DNA of 64,000 bases. Source: DYRB01 sp963845265 (GTDB lineage Bacteria; Pseudomonadota; Gammaproteobacteria; Chromatiales; Chromatiaceae). The notes under the pieces were generated by a model, which saw only the letters and a list, made by a program, of their open reading frames with translations, did no database searches and was not told the DNA's origin. The stretch is taken from assembly GCA_963845265.1 (NCBI GenBank), contig CAWJRN010000003.1, forward strand, positions 124,001 to 188,000, read 5' to 3'. Positions within the stretch are counted from its first letter, which is position 1; every line of letters begins with the position of its first letter. Below are positions 7,476 to 16,475 of this stretch, piece after piece. The translations under genes were made by a program, and so were the position numbers.

Positions 7476-9872
7476 ATGACGGATAAGATCAGCATCGAGA
7501 TTGACGGCCGTACCTGCGAGGCCGCTCCGGGTGAGATGATCATCGCGGTGGCGGATCGCGAGGGCATCGCCATCCCCCGCTTCTGTTATCACGAGAAGCT
7601 CTCCATCGCCGCCAACTGTCGCATGTGCCTGGTCGAGGCGGAGCAGGGCGGTCGGCCCTTCCCCAAGCCGGTGCCGGCTTGCGCGACCCCGGTCGCCGCG
7701 GGGATGAAGATCGCGACCCGCTCGCCCAAGGCCCTGGAGGCCCAGCGCGGGACCATGGAGTTCCTGCTCATCAACCACCCGCTGGACTGTCCGATCTGTG
7801 ACCAGGGTGGGGAGTGCGAGTTGCAGGACGTTGCCATGGGCTATGGCGGCGACGTCTCCCGCTATGCCGAGGGCAAGCGGGTGGTCATGGACGAGGACCT
7901 GGGCCCGCTGATCGCCACCGAGATGACTCGTTGCATCCATTGCACCAGGTGTGTGCGCTTCGGGGCGGAGATTGCCGGCATCCGGGAGCTGGGTGCAACC
8001 GGGCGCGGCGAGAACATGCGCATCGGGACCTATGTCGCCCACACCGTCGCCCATGAGCTGTCCGGTAACGTCATCGACCTGTGCCCGGTAGGTGCCCTGA
8101 CCTCCAAGCCGTATCGATTTACCGCCCGTGCCTGGGAGTTGACTCAGGCCGAGGGCATCGCCCCCCACGACAGCCTGGGTTCGAACCTGAATCTGCACCT
8201 GCGCGGCAACCGCGTGATGCGCGTTCATCCTCGGGACAACGAGGCGGTCAACGAGACCTGGATCTCAGACCGGGACCGCTTCAGCTATCAGGGCCTGACC
8301 AGCGAGGATCGCCTGCTCACACCCATGATCAAGCGTGACGGCGTCTGGCATGAGGCCGACTGGCAGGAGGCCCTAAACCGGGCCGCCGAGGGGCTCAAGG
8401 CCGTTGCGGCCTCCGACCCGACCCAGATCGGGTGCCTGATCTCCCCAAGCGCGACCCTCGAAGAGCTCTATCTGGCCCAGAAGTTGATCCGTGGCCTGGG
8501 TAGTTCCAATATCGACCACCGTCTTCGCCGCAGCGACGACCGTGCCGACTCCCTGGGTGCCCTGCTCCCCTGGCTGGGTCTTTCAATTGCCGGGATCGAG
8601 TCCCTCAACGCTGTTTTGCTTGTCGGGTCGGACATCCGACAGGAACAACCGCTCCTTGCCCACCGCATCCGCAAGGCGGCGGTCAAGGGTGCCTCTGTGG
8701 CGCTGGTCAACCCGTTGACCTTGGAGCTGACCTTCCCTGCCACCCAGATGGTTGCCAACCCTGCGGGCATGCTCGGGGAGCTTGCCGCCATTGCCAAGGC
8801 GTTGAACAAGCGCGGGTCCGGGACCGTGAAAGACCTGATCTCCGCTGCGACACCGAGCGAGACCCAGAAGGCCGTCGCCGAGTCACTCACAAAGGCAGCC
8901 ACCGATGGCGCCATCCTGCTTGGCGCCCTGGCCGAGGCCCATCCGGACTACGGCCTGCTCAAGGCCCTGGCCCAGGTGATCGCCGAGGCGACCAAGGCCA
9001 AGGTCGGCCAGCTTCCGGCCGGGGCCAATGGCGTCGGGGCGGGCCTCGCCGGAGCTCAACCTCAGTCTGGCCCGGGCGGCCAGGCCGTGGACCCAGCGGG
9101 TCTGTCGGTCGTCGCCATGCTTGCTCAAGCACGTAAGGCTTACCTGCTCTGGGGGCTGGAGCCGGACTTGGACTTGGGCAACCCGGCCCAGGCGAGGGCA
9201 GCACTGGATCAGGCCGACCTGGTGGTTGCATGCAGCGCCTACCGCAGCGCCGGTCTGGATGCCGTGGCCGATGTGCTCCTGCCGATTGGGGCCTTCGCCG
9301 AGACCTCGGGCACCTTCGTCAATGCCGAGGGGACCTGGCAGGGCTTCCGCGGGGCCGTCGCCGCCCCCGGGGATGCGCGTCCCGGATGGAAGGTCCTGCG
9401 CGTGCTCGGCAACTTGCTTGATATCGGGGGCTTCGACCAGACCGATTCCGGCCAGGTGTGTGAGGAGTTGCGTGGCCTGTGTGCCGAAGCGAAGCTGGAC
9501 AACGCACCCCGCGGCGACCTCAAGTCGCTGGCGCAGACGTTGGCCAAGCCGGGCTCTAGCGAGGGCGCCTGCCGCGTCGGGGCTGTCCCGATCTACGCCG
9601 TCGATGCCCTGGTGCGCCGCGCCCAGGCCCTACAGGCCTCGCCGCTGGCGACGCCCTTTGGTATCTGGCTCAATCCCGCACAGGCCGTCGACTTGGGTCT
9701 CAAGGCCGGTGACCGGGTCGAGGTCCGTCAAGGCAATGGCGCCGCCGTTGCCGAGCTGGCTCTCGATCCCGGCTTGCCGCCGGGCTCTGTGCGCATCCCC
9801 GCCGGCGTGGCCGGGAGCGAGTCCCTTGGCGACCAGATCGCCGCCGTGACCGTCAGAAAGGCCAACGCCTGA
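7476..9872 (+). CDS. nuoG: NADH-quinone oxidoreductase subunit G
   Basis: 75-kDa iron-sulfur subunit that carries electrons from NuoF toward NuoB. The 798-residue product has an N-terminal 2Fe-2S ferredoxin domain (FCYHEKLSIAANCRMC), the NuoG-type domain with CPICDQGGECELQD and CIHCTRCVRF, and then a long molybdopterin-oxidoreductase-like C-terminal region without an obvious cofactor role. The start is the ATG at 7476, 10 bp after nuoF; the frame is open upstream, but that part overlaps nuoF. Confidence 0.96.
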   Translation: MTDKISIEIDGRTCEAAPGEMIIAVADREGIAIPRFCYHEKLSIAANCRMCLVEAEQGGRPFPKPVPACATPVAAGMKIATRSPKALEAQRGTMEFLLINHPLDCPICDQGGECELQDVAMGYGGDVSRYAEGKRVVMDEDLGPLIATEMTRCIHCTRCVRFGAEIAGIRELGATGRGENMRIGTYVAHTVAHELSGNVIDLCPVGALTSKPYRFTARAWELTQAEGIAPHDSLGSNLNLHLRGNRVMRVHPRDNEAVNETWISDRDRFSYQGLTSEDRLLTPMIKRDGVWHEADWQEALNRAAEGLKAVAASDPTQIGCLISPSATLEELYLAQKLIRGLGSSNIDHRLRRSDDRADSLGALLPWLGLSIAGIESLNAVLLVGSDIRQEQPLLAHRIRKAAVKGASVALVNPLTLELTFPATQMVANPAGMLGELAAIAKALNKRGSGTVKDLISAATPSETQKAVAESLTKAATDGAILLGALAEAHPDYGLLKALAQVIAEATKAKVGQLPAGANGVGAGLAGAQPQSGPGGQAVDPAGLSVVAMLAQARKAYLLWGLEPDLDLGNPAQARAALDQADLVVACSAYRSAGLDAVADVLLPIGAFAETSGTFVNAEGTWQGFRGAVAAPGDARPGWKVLRVLGNLLDIGGFDQTDSGQVCEELRGLCAEAKLDNAPRGDLKSLAQTLAKPGSSEGACRVGAVPIYAVDALVRRAQALQASPLATPFGIWLNPAQAVDLGLKAGDRVEVRQGNGAAVAELALDPGLPPGSVRIPAGVAGSESLGDQIAAVTVRKANA

Positions 9873-9883
9873 GGGGGCCGTCG

Positions 9884-10927
9884 ATGGAGACATTGATTCA
9901 AATCTGGGATGCGCTCCCACTGGTGTTGCAGATCCTGCTTAAGATCGTGGTGATCATCACGCCCCTGATGCTGGCGGTGGCGTACTACACCTACGTCGAG
10001 CGCAAGGTCATCGGCTACATGCAGATCCGCATCGGGCCCAATCGGGTCGGCTTCCGCGGTCTGCTGCAACCGATCGCGGATGCGGTCAAGCTCATGTTCA
10101 AGGAGATCGTGATCCCGACCAAGGCGGACAAGGCCCTGTTCCTGATCGCCCCGATGATTTCCCTGGCCCCCGCCCTGGCCGCCTGGGCCGTGTTCCCCTT
10201 CGACGAGGGGCTGGTGCTGGCCGATGTCAACGCCGGCCTGCTCTATATCCTGGCCCTGACCTCATTGGGGGTCTATGGCGTCATCATCGCGGGCTGGGCG
10301 TCCAACTCCAAGTACGCCTTCCTCGGTGCCATGCGTTCCGCGGCCCAGATCGTCTCCTACGAGATCGCCATGGGCTTCGCCCTGGTGGGTGTCCTGGTGG
10401 CCGCCGGCAGCCTGAATCTCGGCGAGATCGTGCGCGCCCAGAGCGGCTCCTTCCTGACTTGGTTCTGGCTGCCCCTGCTGCCGCTGGGCCTGATCTACTT
10501 CATCTCCGGCTTGGCAGAGACCAACCGTGCCCCCTTCGATGTCTCCGAGGGCGAGTCGGAGATCGTTGCAGGTTTCCACGTCGAGTACTCCGGCATGGCC
10601 TTCGCGGTCTTCTTCCTCGCCGAATACGCCAACATGATCCTCATCTCGGCCCTCGCGGCTTTGATGTTCATGGGCGGTTGGCTCTCTCCCTTCCAGGGCA
10701 TCCCAATGCTCGAGGGGCTGTTCGCCTGGGTCCCGGGGATGGTCTGGTTCCTGCTCAAGATCTTCTTCTTCATGTTCATGTTCCTCTGGTTCCGGGCGAC
10801 CTTCCCCCGCTACAGGTACGATCAGATCATGCGCCTTGGTTGGAAGGTCTTTATCCCCATCACCATCGTCTGGATCCTGGTGGTGGCCGTAGCCGTGGTC
10901 TATAAGCTGCCCCCCTGGTGGGCCTGA
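9884..10927 (+). CDS. nuoH: NADH-quinone oxidoreductase subunit H
   Basis: Membrane subunit that joins the peripheral and membrane arms and lines the quinone entry tunnel. The 347-residue protein has about eight transmembrane helices. Conserved loops are visible: YVERKVIGYMQIRIGPNRVG, GLAETNRAPFDVSEGESE and RATFPRYRYDQIMRLGWK. It starts 11 bp after nuoG and its stop overlaps possible nuoI starts. Confidence 0.97.
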   Translation: METLIQIWDALPLVLQILLKIVVIITPLMLAVAYYTYVERKVIGYMQIRIGPNRVGFRGLLQPIADAVKLMFKEIVIPTKADKALFLIAPMISLAPALAAWAVFPFDEGLVLADVNAGLLYILALTSLGVYGVIIAGWASNSKYAFLGAMRSAAQIVSYEIAMGFALVGVLVAAGSLNLGEIVRAQSGSFLTWFWLPLLPLGLIYFISGLAETNRAPFDVSEGESEIVAGFHVEYSGMAFAVFFLAEYANMILISALAALMFMGGWLSPFQGIPMLEGLFAWVPGMVWFLLKIFFFMFMFLWFRATFPRYRYDQIMRLGWKVFIPITIVWILVVAVAVVYKLPPWWA

Positions 10928-10941
10928 TGGGAGGCCGAACC

Positions 10942-11433
10942 ATGCTGCAAGGCGCACGCGAATACCTCAAGGGCCTGATGCTCCTGGAGTTGCTCCGGGG
11001 CATGAACCTGACGGGTCGCTATTTTTTCAAGACCAAGTTCACCGTCCAGTACCCGGAGGAGAAGGCCCCTATCTCGCCGCGCTTCCGTGGCCTGCACGCC
11101 CTGCGCCGGTACCCCAACGGTGAGGAGCGCTGCATCGCCTGCAAGCTATGCGAGGCGACCTGCCCGGCGCTAGCCATCACCATCGAGGCGGAGCCGAGGG
11201 CGGATGGCTCCCGGCGGACCACGCGCTACGATATCGACCTCTTTAAGTGCATCTTCTGCGGCTTCTGTGAGGAGTCCTGTCCCGTGGATTCCATCGTCGA
11301 GACCGGCGTCTACGAGTATCACTTCGAGAACCGGGGCGAGAACATCATGACCAAGGAAAAACTCCTGGCCATGGGCGACAAGCATGAGGCGGAGATCGCT
11401 GCGGCTCGTGCCGCGGATGCGCCTTATCGGTAA
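10942..11433 (+). CDS. nuoI: NADH-quinone oxidoreductase subunit I
   Basis: 8Fe ferredoxin-type subunit carrying clusters N6a and N6b. The two motifs are Cys64/67/70/74 (CIACKLCEATCP) and Cys103/106/109/113 (CIFCGFCEESCP). The start at 10942 (MLQGAREYLKG) is preferred because GGGAGG (10930-10935) sits 6 bp upstream and it gives the usual 163 residues. A GTG at 10918 and an ATG at 10927 are in frame but poorly placed. Confidence 0.94.
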   Translation: MLQGAREYLKGLMLLELLRGMNLTGRYFFKTKFTVQYPEEKAPISPRFRGLHALRRYPNGEERCIACKLCEATCPALAITIEAEPRADGSRRTTRYDIDLFKCIFCGFCEESCPVDSIVETGVYEYHFENRGENIMTKEKLLAMGDKHEAEIAAARAADAPYR

Positions 11434-11568
11434 ACCGCGACGATGCACCGGGTAGGATGGGTAGAGCGAAGCGAAACCCATCCCACAAACTGCTTTCCCA
11501 CGCGGAGCGTGGGAACGGGACTGGTGCATCGGGCACCCCGACGACTCAACAAGCGACTTGGACCGACC
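11434..11568 (+). repeat. Composite inverted-repeat element between nuoI and nuoJ
   Basis: This 135-bp gap is wide for the nuo operon. It holds two hairpin repeats inside a longer inverted repeat. The outer arms are CGATGCACC (11441-11449) and GGTGCATCG (11523-11531). Inside are a GGATGGGT..GCGAAGCG..ACCCATC hairpin (about 11452-11482) and a perfect 9-bp stem TTCCCACGC/GCGTGGGAA with a GGA loop (11495-11515). Similar hairpins occur elsewhere in the window. It is probably transcribed with the operon and may act as an RNA-stability or processing site. Confidence 0.75.
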
Positions 11569-12204
11569 ATGGGCTTCGAACAGTTTCTCTTTTATCTCTT
11601 CTCCGCCGTCACACTGGTGTCGGCAGGGATGGTCGTCACCAGGCGTAATCCGGTGCACGCGGTGCTCTACCTGGTCCTGACCTTCGTCACTACCGCGGTC
11701 CTCTGGATGTTGCTGGAGGCGGAGTTCCTCGCCATCGCCCTGGTCCTGGTTTATGTCGGGGCTGTGATGGTGCTGTTCCTCTTTGTCGTGATGATGCTGG
11801 ATGTGGACCTGGCGGCCATGCGGGCCCAGTACATCCGCTACCTGCCCTTGGGGTTGGTCATCGCGCTCATCATGGCCGTCGAGATCTTCTTGGTGGTCGG
11901 GCCCGCACACTTCGGCCTCGCCGAGTTCCCGCGCCCGGACCCGGCGGCGGCGGGCTTCAGCAATGTCGAGGCCCTGGGCATGGTCCTCTATACGGTTTAC
12001 GTCTATCCCTTTGAGATTGCGGCGGTGATTCTGTTGGTGGCCATCGTGGCGGCCATCCGCCTGACCCTGCGTCGGCGGCCTGAGACCAAGTACCAGAAGC
12101 CCGAGCTTCAGGTGCGGGTGAAGAAGGGCCCGGACCGCGTCCGCGTAGTGAATATGCCCTCCGAGGCCAGGGTTGGGGCCACAACCGAGGTGAAGCCAGA
12201 ATGA
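11569..12204 (+). CDS. nuoJ: NADH-quinone oxidoreductase subunit J
   Basis: Membrane-arm subunit with five transmembrane helices; the LVYVGAVMVLFLFVVMMLD segment containing the pi-bulge region of helix 3 is clear. The 211-residue product ends with a hydrophilic tail (QVRVKKGPDRVRV...) that is longer than in many homologues. The ATG at 11569 begins MGFEQFLFYLFS, which fits the family; the upstream open frame runs through repeat DNA. It overlaps nuoK by 4 bp. Confidence 0.94.
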   Translation: MGFEQFLFYLFSAVTLVSAGMVVTRRNPVHAVLYLVLTFVTTAVLWMLLEAEFLAIALVLVYVGAVMVLFLFVVMMLDVDLAAMRAQYIRYLPLGLVIALIMAVEIFLVVGPAHFGLAEFPRPDPAAAGFSNVEALGMVLYTVYVYPFEIAAVILLVAIVAAIRLTLRRRPETKYQKPELQVRVKKGPDRVRVVNMPSEARVGATTEVKPE

Positions 12205-12506
12205 TCTCCCTATCCGAATACCTCCTGCTGGGGGGCGGGTTGTTCGCCATAGCCGTGGCTGGGATCTTCCTCAACCGGAAGAACGTCATCGTCCTGCTGA
12301 TGTGCATCGAGCTGATGTTGTTGGCCGTGAACACGAATTTCATCGCCTTCTCGCATTTCTTGCACGACACCACCGGCCAGGTCTTCGTCTTCTTTATCCT
12401 GACCGTAGCAGCGGCGGAGGCGGCCATCGGGTTAGCCATCCTGGTCGTCCTGTTCCGCAACCGCGGGACCATCAACGTCGAGGACTTGGATACGCTGAAG
12501 GGGTGA
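12201..12506 (+). CDS. nuoK: NADH-quinone oxidoreductase subunit K
   Basis: Smallest antiporter-related (MrpC-like) membrane subunit, 101 residues with three transmembrane helices. Conserved charged residues in the membrane are visible: Glu in MCIELMLLAVN and Glu in AAAEAAIGLAI, both part of the proton-conducting axis. The ATG overlaps the nuoJ stop (ATGA). Confidence 0.96.
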   Translation: MISLSEYLLLGGGLFAIAVAGIFLNRKNVIVLLMCIELMLLAVNTNFIAFSHFLHDTTGQVFVFFILTVAAAEAAIGLAILVVLFRNRGTINVEDLDTLKG

Positions 12507-12736
12507 TCCTCGGTATCGTTCTGGAACTGAGCCGATGCGTTTGATTGCAACGGGGATTGAGACGGGTTTATTGGTCAATTTCGGCAGGAGTTTCGAGGTA
12601 TGCAGGGAGTTCAGACGCTTTAAAAATCCTGTTAGTCCTGCGAAATCCTGTTAATCCTGTCCATTTTCTATCAGCCGCACCAGACCATTCAGGTCGGCCC
12701 CGACGGCTGACGAAACGACAAAGAGCCTACGAAGAG
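12507..12736 (+). repeat. nuoK-nuoL spacer with 17-bp direct repeat
   Basis: A 230-bp spacer inside the operon. It contains a 17-bp direct repeat with one mismatch, AAATCCTGTTAGTCCTG (12624-12640) and AAATCCTGTTAATCCTG (12643-12659), followed by an inverted pair TCAGCCG (12671-12677)/CGGCTGA (12704-12710) with an inner GTCGG/CCGAC. No coding potential was seen; the open frame before nuoL lacks family similarity. Confidence 0.6.
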
Positions 12737-14731
12737 ATGGAAAACGTCTACCTGACCATCGTTCTCGCCCCCCTGGCGGGCGCCATCGTCGCCGGCTTCT
12801 TCGGCGGGCGCATCGGCCGCGCGGGTGCCCATTGGGTCACCACCCTGGGTGTGGGAGTCGCGACCCTGCTGTCCCTGTGGGCCGCCTCCCGGTTCATCTG
12901 GCACCACGAGCCCGCCTTCAACGGGTCTGTGTATACCTGGATGGTCACCGACGGGATGCGCTTGGAGGTGGGCTTCCTGGTGGATCGGCTTACCGTCCTC
13001 ATGATGAGCGTGGTCAGCTTCGTCTCGCTGATGGTCCATATCTACACCATCGGCTACATGGCCGACGACGAGCACAACTGGCCGAAAGATTCCCTGGCCG
13101 GGCGCAACAGCTACCAGCGCTTCTTCAGCTATATCTCCCTGTTCACCTTCTCCATGCTCATGCTGGTGATGTCCAACAACTTCCTCCAGCTCTTCTTCGG
13201 CTGGGAGGCTGTGGGCTTGGTCTCCTACCTGTTGATCGGGTTTTGGTCGGTGCGGGAGACGGCCGTTTTCGCCAACCTCAAGGCATTCCTGGTCAATCGG
13301 GTCGGTGACTTCGGATTTATCCTGGGCATCGCCGCTGTGGGGATGTATTTCAACTCCATGGACTACGCGGAAGTTTTCGCCCGCGCCCCAGGGTTGGCGG
13401 AGACCCAGGTAGACCTCTTCGGCGGCGTCTCCCTCATGAGCCTGATCGGCATCCTGCTGTTCGTCGGGGCTATGGGTAAGTCGGCGCAGATGCCGCTGCA
13501 CGTCTGGCTGCCTGACTCCATGGAGGGCCCGACGCCCATCTCCGCCCTGATCCACGCCGCGACCATGGTCACCGCCGGCGTCTTCATGGTGGCGCGCATG
13601 TCGCCCCTCTACGAGCTGTCGGAGACGGCCCTCACGGTCGTCATGGTAATAGGCGCGACCACGGCCTTCTTCACGGGGCTCATCGGCCTGGTGCAGAACG
13701 ATATCAAACGGGTGGTGGCCTATTCGACCTTGTCCCAGCTCGGCTACATGATCGCGGCGCTAGGTGCCTCGGCCTATGCCGCCGGCATCTTCCACCTGAT
13801 GACCCATGCGTTCTTCAAGGCACTTCTGTTCCTGGCGGCAGGCTCGGTCATCATTGCCATGCACCATGATCAGGACATCCGCAACATGGGTGGGCTGCGC
13901 AAATACATGCGCATCACCTGGATTACCTCGCTCATCGGCTCCCTGGCCCTGATCGGCTTCCCTGGCTTCTCGGGCTTCTTCTCCAAGGACGCCATCATTG
14001 AGGCCGTTGGGGCCTCGCATGTGGCCGGCTCCGGCTATGCGACCGTGCTGCTGACCATCGGTGTGCTGATCACGGCACTGTATAGCTTCCGTATGTACTT
14101 CCTGGTCTTCCACGGTAAGCCCCGCATGGATGACCACACCCGACACCACCTCCACGAGACGTCCGCTGTGGTCACGGTGCCGCTGGTCCTGTTGGCCATC
14201 CCGTCCATCTTTATTGGCTGGTTCACCATCGAGCCCCTGCTGTTCGGCGATTGGTTTGATGGCGTCATCTACGTGGCCCCGAACCACGACGTGCTCCACC
14301 ATATGGCGGAGCACTGGCACGGGCAGGTGGGATTCATCCTCCACGGCATGATGGGCCTACCCTTCTTCCTGGCTATGGGCGGCCTGGCCTTGGCGGGGTA
14401 TGTCTGGTGGTTGCTGTTCGCCAGGAATCCGAAGATCGACGAGCAGATTCAGGCCAAGGCGGGCCCCGTGACGACCGTCCTGGAGAACAAGTACGGCTTC
14501 GACGACTTCAATCAGAAATTCCTGGCCGGTGGCAGCCGCAACCTCGGCGCCTTCTTTTGGAACCAGGGTGATCGAACCATCATCGACGGCTATGCGGTCA
14601 ATGGTTCGGCCAAGTCGGTGGGTTGGCTGGCGGGGCGTGTGCGTCACCTCCAGACCGGCTACCTCTACCACTACGCGATAGCGATGATCGTCGGGCTGGT
14701 TGGCCTGCTCGCGATCTTCGTCACCAACTGA
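12737..14731 (+). CDS. nuoL: NADH-quinone oxidoreductase subunit L
   Basis: Largest antiporter-like, proton-pumping membrane subunit, 664 residues with about 16 transmembrane segments and the long lateral helix at the C-terminus. Family blocks include FLQLFFGWEAVGLVSYLLIGFW, GKSAQMPLHVWLPDSMEGPT, SALIHAATMVTAGV and DIKRVVAYSTLSQLGYM. The start ATG at 12737 (MENVYLTIVLAPL) follows GAAGAG. The frame is open about 190 bp further upstream, but that is repeat-bearing spacer. Confidence 0.96.
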   Translation: MENVYLTIVLAPLAGAIVAGFFGGRIGRAGAHWVTTLGVGVATLLSLWAASRFIWHHEPAFNGSVYTWMVTDGMRLEVGFLVDRLTVLMMSVVSFVSLMVHIYTIGYMADDEHNWPKDSLAGRNSYQRFFSYISLFTFSMLMLVMSNNFLQLFFGWEAVGLVSYLLIGFWSVRETAVFANLKAFLVNRVGDFGFILGIAAVGMYFNSMDYAEVFARAPGLAETQVDLFGGVSLMSLIGILLFVGAMGKSAQMPLHVWLPDSMEGPTPISALIHAATMVTAGVFMVARMSPLYELSETALTVVMVIGATTAFFTGLIGLVQNDIKRVVAYSTLSQLGYMIAALGASAYAAGIFHLMTHAFFKALLFLAAGSVIIAMHHDQDIRNMGGLRKYMRITWITSLIGSLALIGFPGFSGFFSKDAIIEAVGASHVAGSGYATVLLTIGVLITALYSFRMYFLVFHGKPRMDDHTRHHLHETSAVVTVPLVLLAIPSIFIGWFTIEPLLFGDWFDGVIYVAPNHDVLHHMAEHWHGQVGFILHGMMGLPFFLAMGGLALAGYVWWLLFARNPKIDEQIQAKAGPVTTVLENKYGFDDFNQKFLAGGSRNLGAFFWNQGDRTIIDGYAVNGSAKSVGWLAGRVRHLQTGYLYHYAIAMIVGLVGLLAIFVTN

Positions 14732-14753
14732 TCTCATTGGGAGACGCACGAGC

Positions 14754-16292
14754 ATGCAAGCGGCCCTTCCCATTCTCACGGCGACCATCTGGCTGCCCAT
14801 CATTGGCGGCCTCGCGGTCCTGGCGAGCGGCGACAAGGCACCCAGGATCTCCAAGTGGATCGCCCTGGCCTTTGCGGTCCTGACCTTCCTGGTCAGTATC
14901 CCGCTGTGGACAGGGTTCGACATCCATACCGCAGAGATGCAGTTCGTGGAGCGGGTTGCCTGGATCCCGTCGTTCAATGTCGAGTATTACCTCGGGGTAG
15001 ACGGCATCTCCATGCCGCTGATCCTGCTCACTACCTTCATCACCATCTTCGTGATCGTCGCCGGTTGGGAGGTCATTCAATACAAGCCCTCCCAATACAT
15101 GGCCGCCTTCCTCATCATGGAGGGCGTGATGGTGGGGGTCTTCTCGGCCCTTGATGCCATCCTGTTCTACGTCTTCTGGGAGGCGATGCTGATCCCGATG
15201 TTCCTGATCATCGGGGTCTGGGGTGGGGCGAACCGGGTCTATGCGACCATCAAGTTCTTCCTCTATACCTTTTTTGGCTCGGTTTTCATGCTGATCGCCC
15301 TGATCTACATGTACTTCCAGGCCGGCAGCTTCGACATCCTCGCCTTCCATGACCTCAAGCTCGGCCTGAATGCCCAAATCCTGATCTTTATCGCCTTCCT
15401 GATGGCCTTCGCCGTCAAGGTGCCCATGTGGCCGGTGCACACCTGGTTGCCCGACGCCCACGTGGAGGCCCCCACCGGCGGGTCCGTTATCCTGGCGGCC
15501 ATCATGCTCAAGATCGGCGGCTACGGCTTCCTGCGCTTCAGTCTGCCCATTACGCCGGATGCCAGTGCCCACCTGGATTGGCTCATCATCACGATGTCCC
15601 TGATTGCGGTTGTGTACATCGGTTTTGTGGCCCTGGTGCAGCAGGACATGAAGAAGCTCATTGCCTATTCGTCCATCGCCCACATGGGCTTCGTGACCCT
15701 GGGCTTCTTCATCGCCTTTGGTATCTTCGCCAAGGTCGGCGTCGAGGCCGGCACAGCCGCGGGCAGCGGGGTGGCCATGGGCATCTCCGGCGGCATGGTG
15801 CAGATGGTCTCCCACGGCTTTATCTCAGGGGCCATGTTCCTGTGCGTTGGCGTCCTCTATGACCGTCTGCACTCCCGTCAGATAGCGGACTATGGCGGCG
15901 TTGTCCATACCATGCCGATCTTCGCTGCCCTGATGGTCTTCTTCGCGATGGCCAATGCGGGTCTGCCTGGCACCTCCGGCTTCGTCGGGGAGTTCATGGT
16001 CATCCTGGCCAGTTTCCGCGCCGACTTTTGGTACGCCGTGCTGGCCGCCACGACCCTGATCCTGGGCGCGGCCTATACCCTCTGGATGGTCAAGCGGGTG
16101 GTCTACGGCGAGGTCAAGACCGAGGGCGTTGCCGGCTTACAGGACGTCAACGGGCGCGAGTTCTTCGTCCTGGGTAGCCTGGCGGTCGCCGTGCTGATCC
16201 TGGGGCTCTGGCCAGCGCCCCTGGTCGAGGTCATGGATGTGAGCATCCACAACCTGATCCAGCACATTGCCGTCCCGAAGTTGCCGCTGTAG
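14754..16292 (+). CDS. nuoM: NADH-quinone oxidoreductase subunit M
   Basis: Antiporter-like, proton-pumping membrane subunit of 512 residues. Conserved blocks: VEYYLGVDGISMPLILLTTF, FYVFWEAMLIPMFLIIG (essential Glu), FAVKVPMWPVHTWLPDAHVEAP and MKKLIAYSSIAHMGFV. The ATG at 14754 (MQAALPILTATIWLP) follows GGGAGA at 14740. It is separated from nuoN by 183 bp of hairpin repeats. Confidence 0.96.
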   Translation: MQAALPILTATIWLPIIGGLAVLASGDKAPRISKWIALAFAVLTFLVSIPLWTGFDIHTAEMQFVERVAWIPSFNVEYYLGVDGISMPLILLTTFITIFVIVAGWEVIQYKPSQYMAAFLIMEGVMVGVFSALDAILFYVFWEAMLIPMFLIIGVWGGANRVYATIKFFLYTFFGSVFMLIALIYMYFQAGSFDILAFHDLKLGLNAQILIFIAFLMAFAVKVPMWPVHTWLPDAHVEAPTGGSVILAAIMLKIGGYGFLRFSLPITPDASAHLDWLIITMSLIAVVYIGFVALVQQDMKKLIAYSSIAHMGFVTLGFFIAFGIFAKVGVEAGTAAGSGVAMGISGGMVQMVSHGFISGAMFLCVGVLYDRLHSRQIADYGGVVHTMPIFAALMVFFAMANAGLPGTSGFVGEFMVILASFRADFWYAVLAATTLILGAAYTLWMVKRVVYGEVKTEGVAGLQDVNGREFFVLGSLAVAVLILGLWPAPLVEVMDVSIHNLIQHIAVPKLPL

Positions 16293-16440
16293 GGAAGCGC
16301 TGATTGAAGCGCTTCCCGTGCGGGGCAGGATGTCCCGCCATTTTTGGCGGCGTTAGCCGCTAAAAATGGAGCCCCGTGCGAGTCGCGTCTCGCACGGGGC
16401 GAGCTGATTCAAGCCAGGGATGGCTTGAATCAGCATCTCA
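16292..16440 (+). repeat. Array of consecutive hairpins between nuoM and nuoN
   Basis: Stem-loops follow each other almost without gaps: GGGAAGCGC (16292-16300)/GCGCTTCCC (16309-16317); a weaker GCGGG/CCCGC (16320-16338); CCATTTTT (16338-16345)/AAAAATGG (16362-16369) with an inner GCGGC/GCCGC; a perfect 12-bp GCCCCGTGCGAG (16371-16382) with its complement at 16389-16400; and a perfect 13-bp CTGATTCAAGCCA (16404-16416) with its complement at 16421-16433. It looks like a REP/BIME-type cluster or a hairpin-rich mobile remnant inside the operon transcript. Confidence 0.8.
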
Positions 16441-16475
16441 ATAGAGACCAGACGCCTTTAACACGGACCGCCCCT

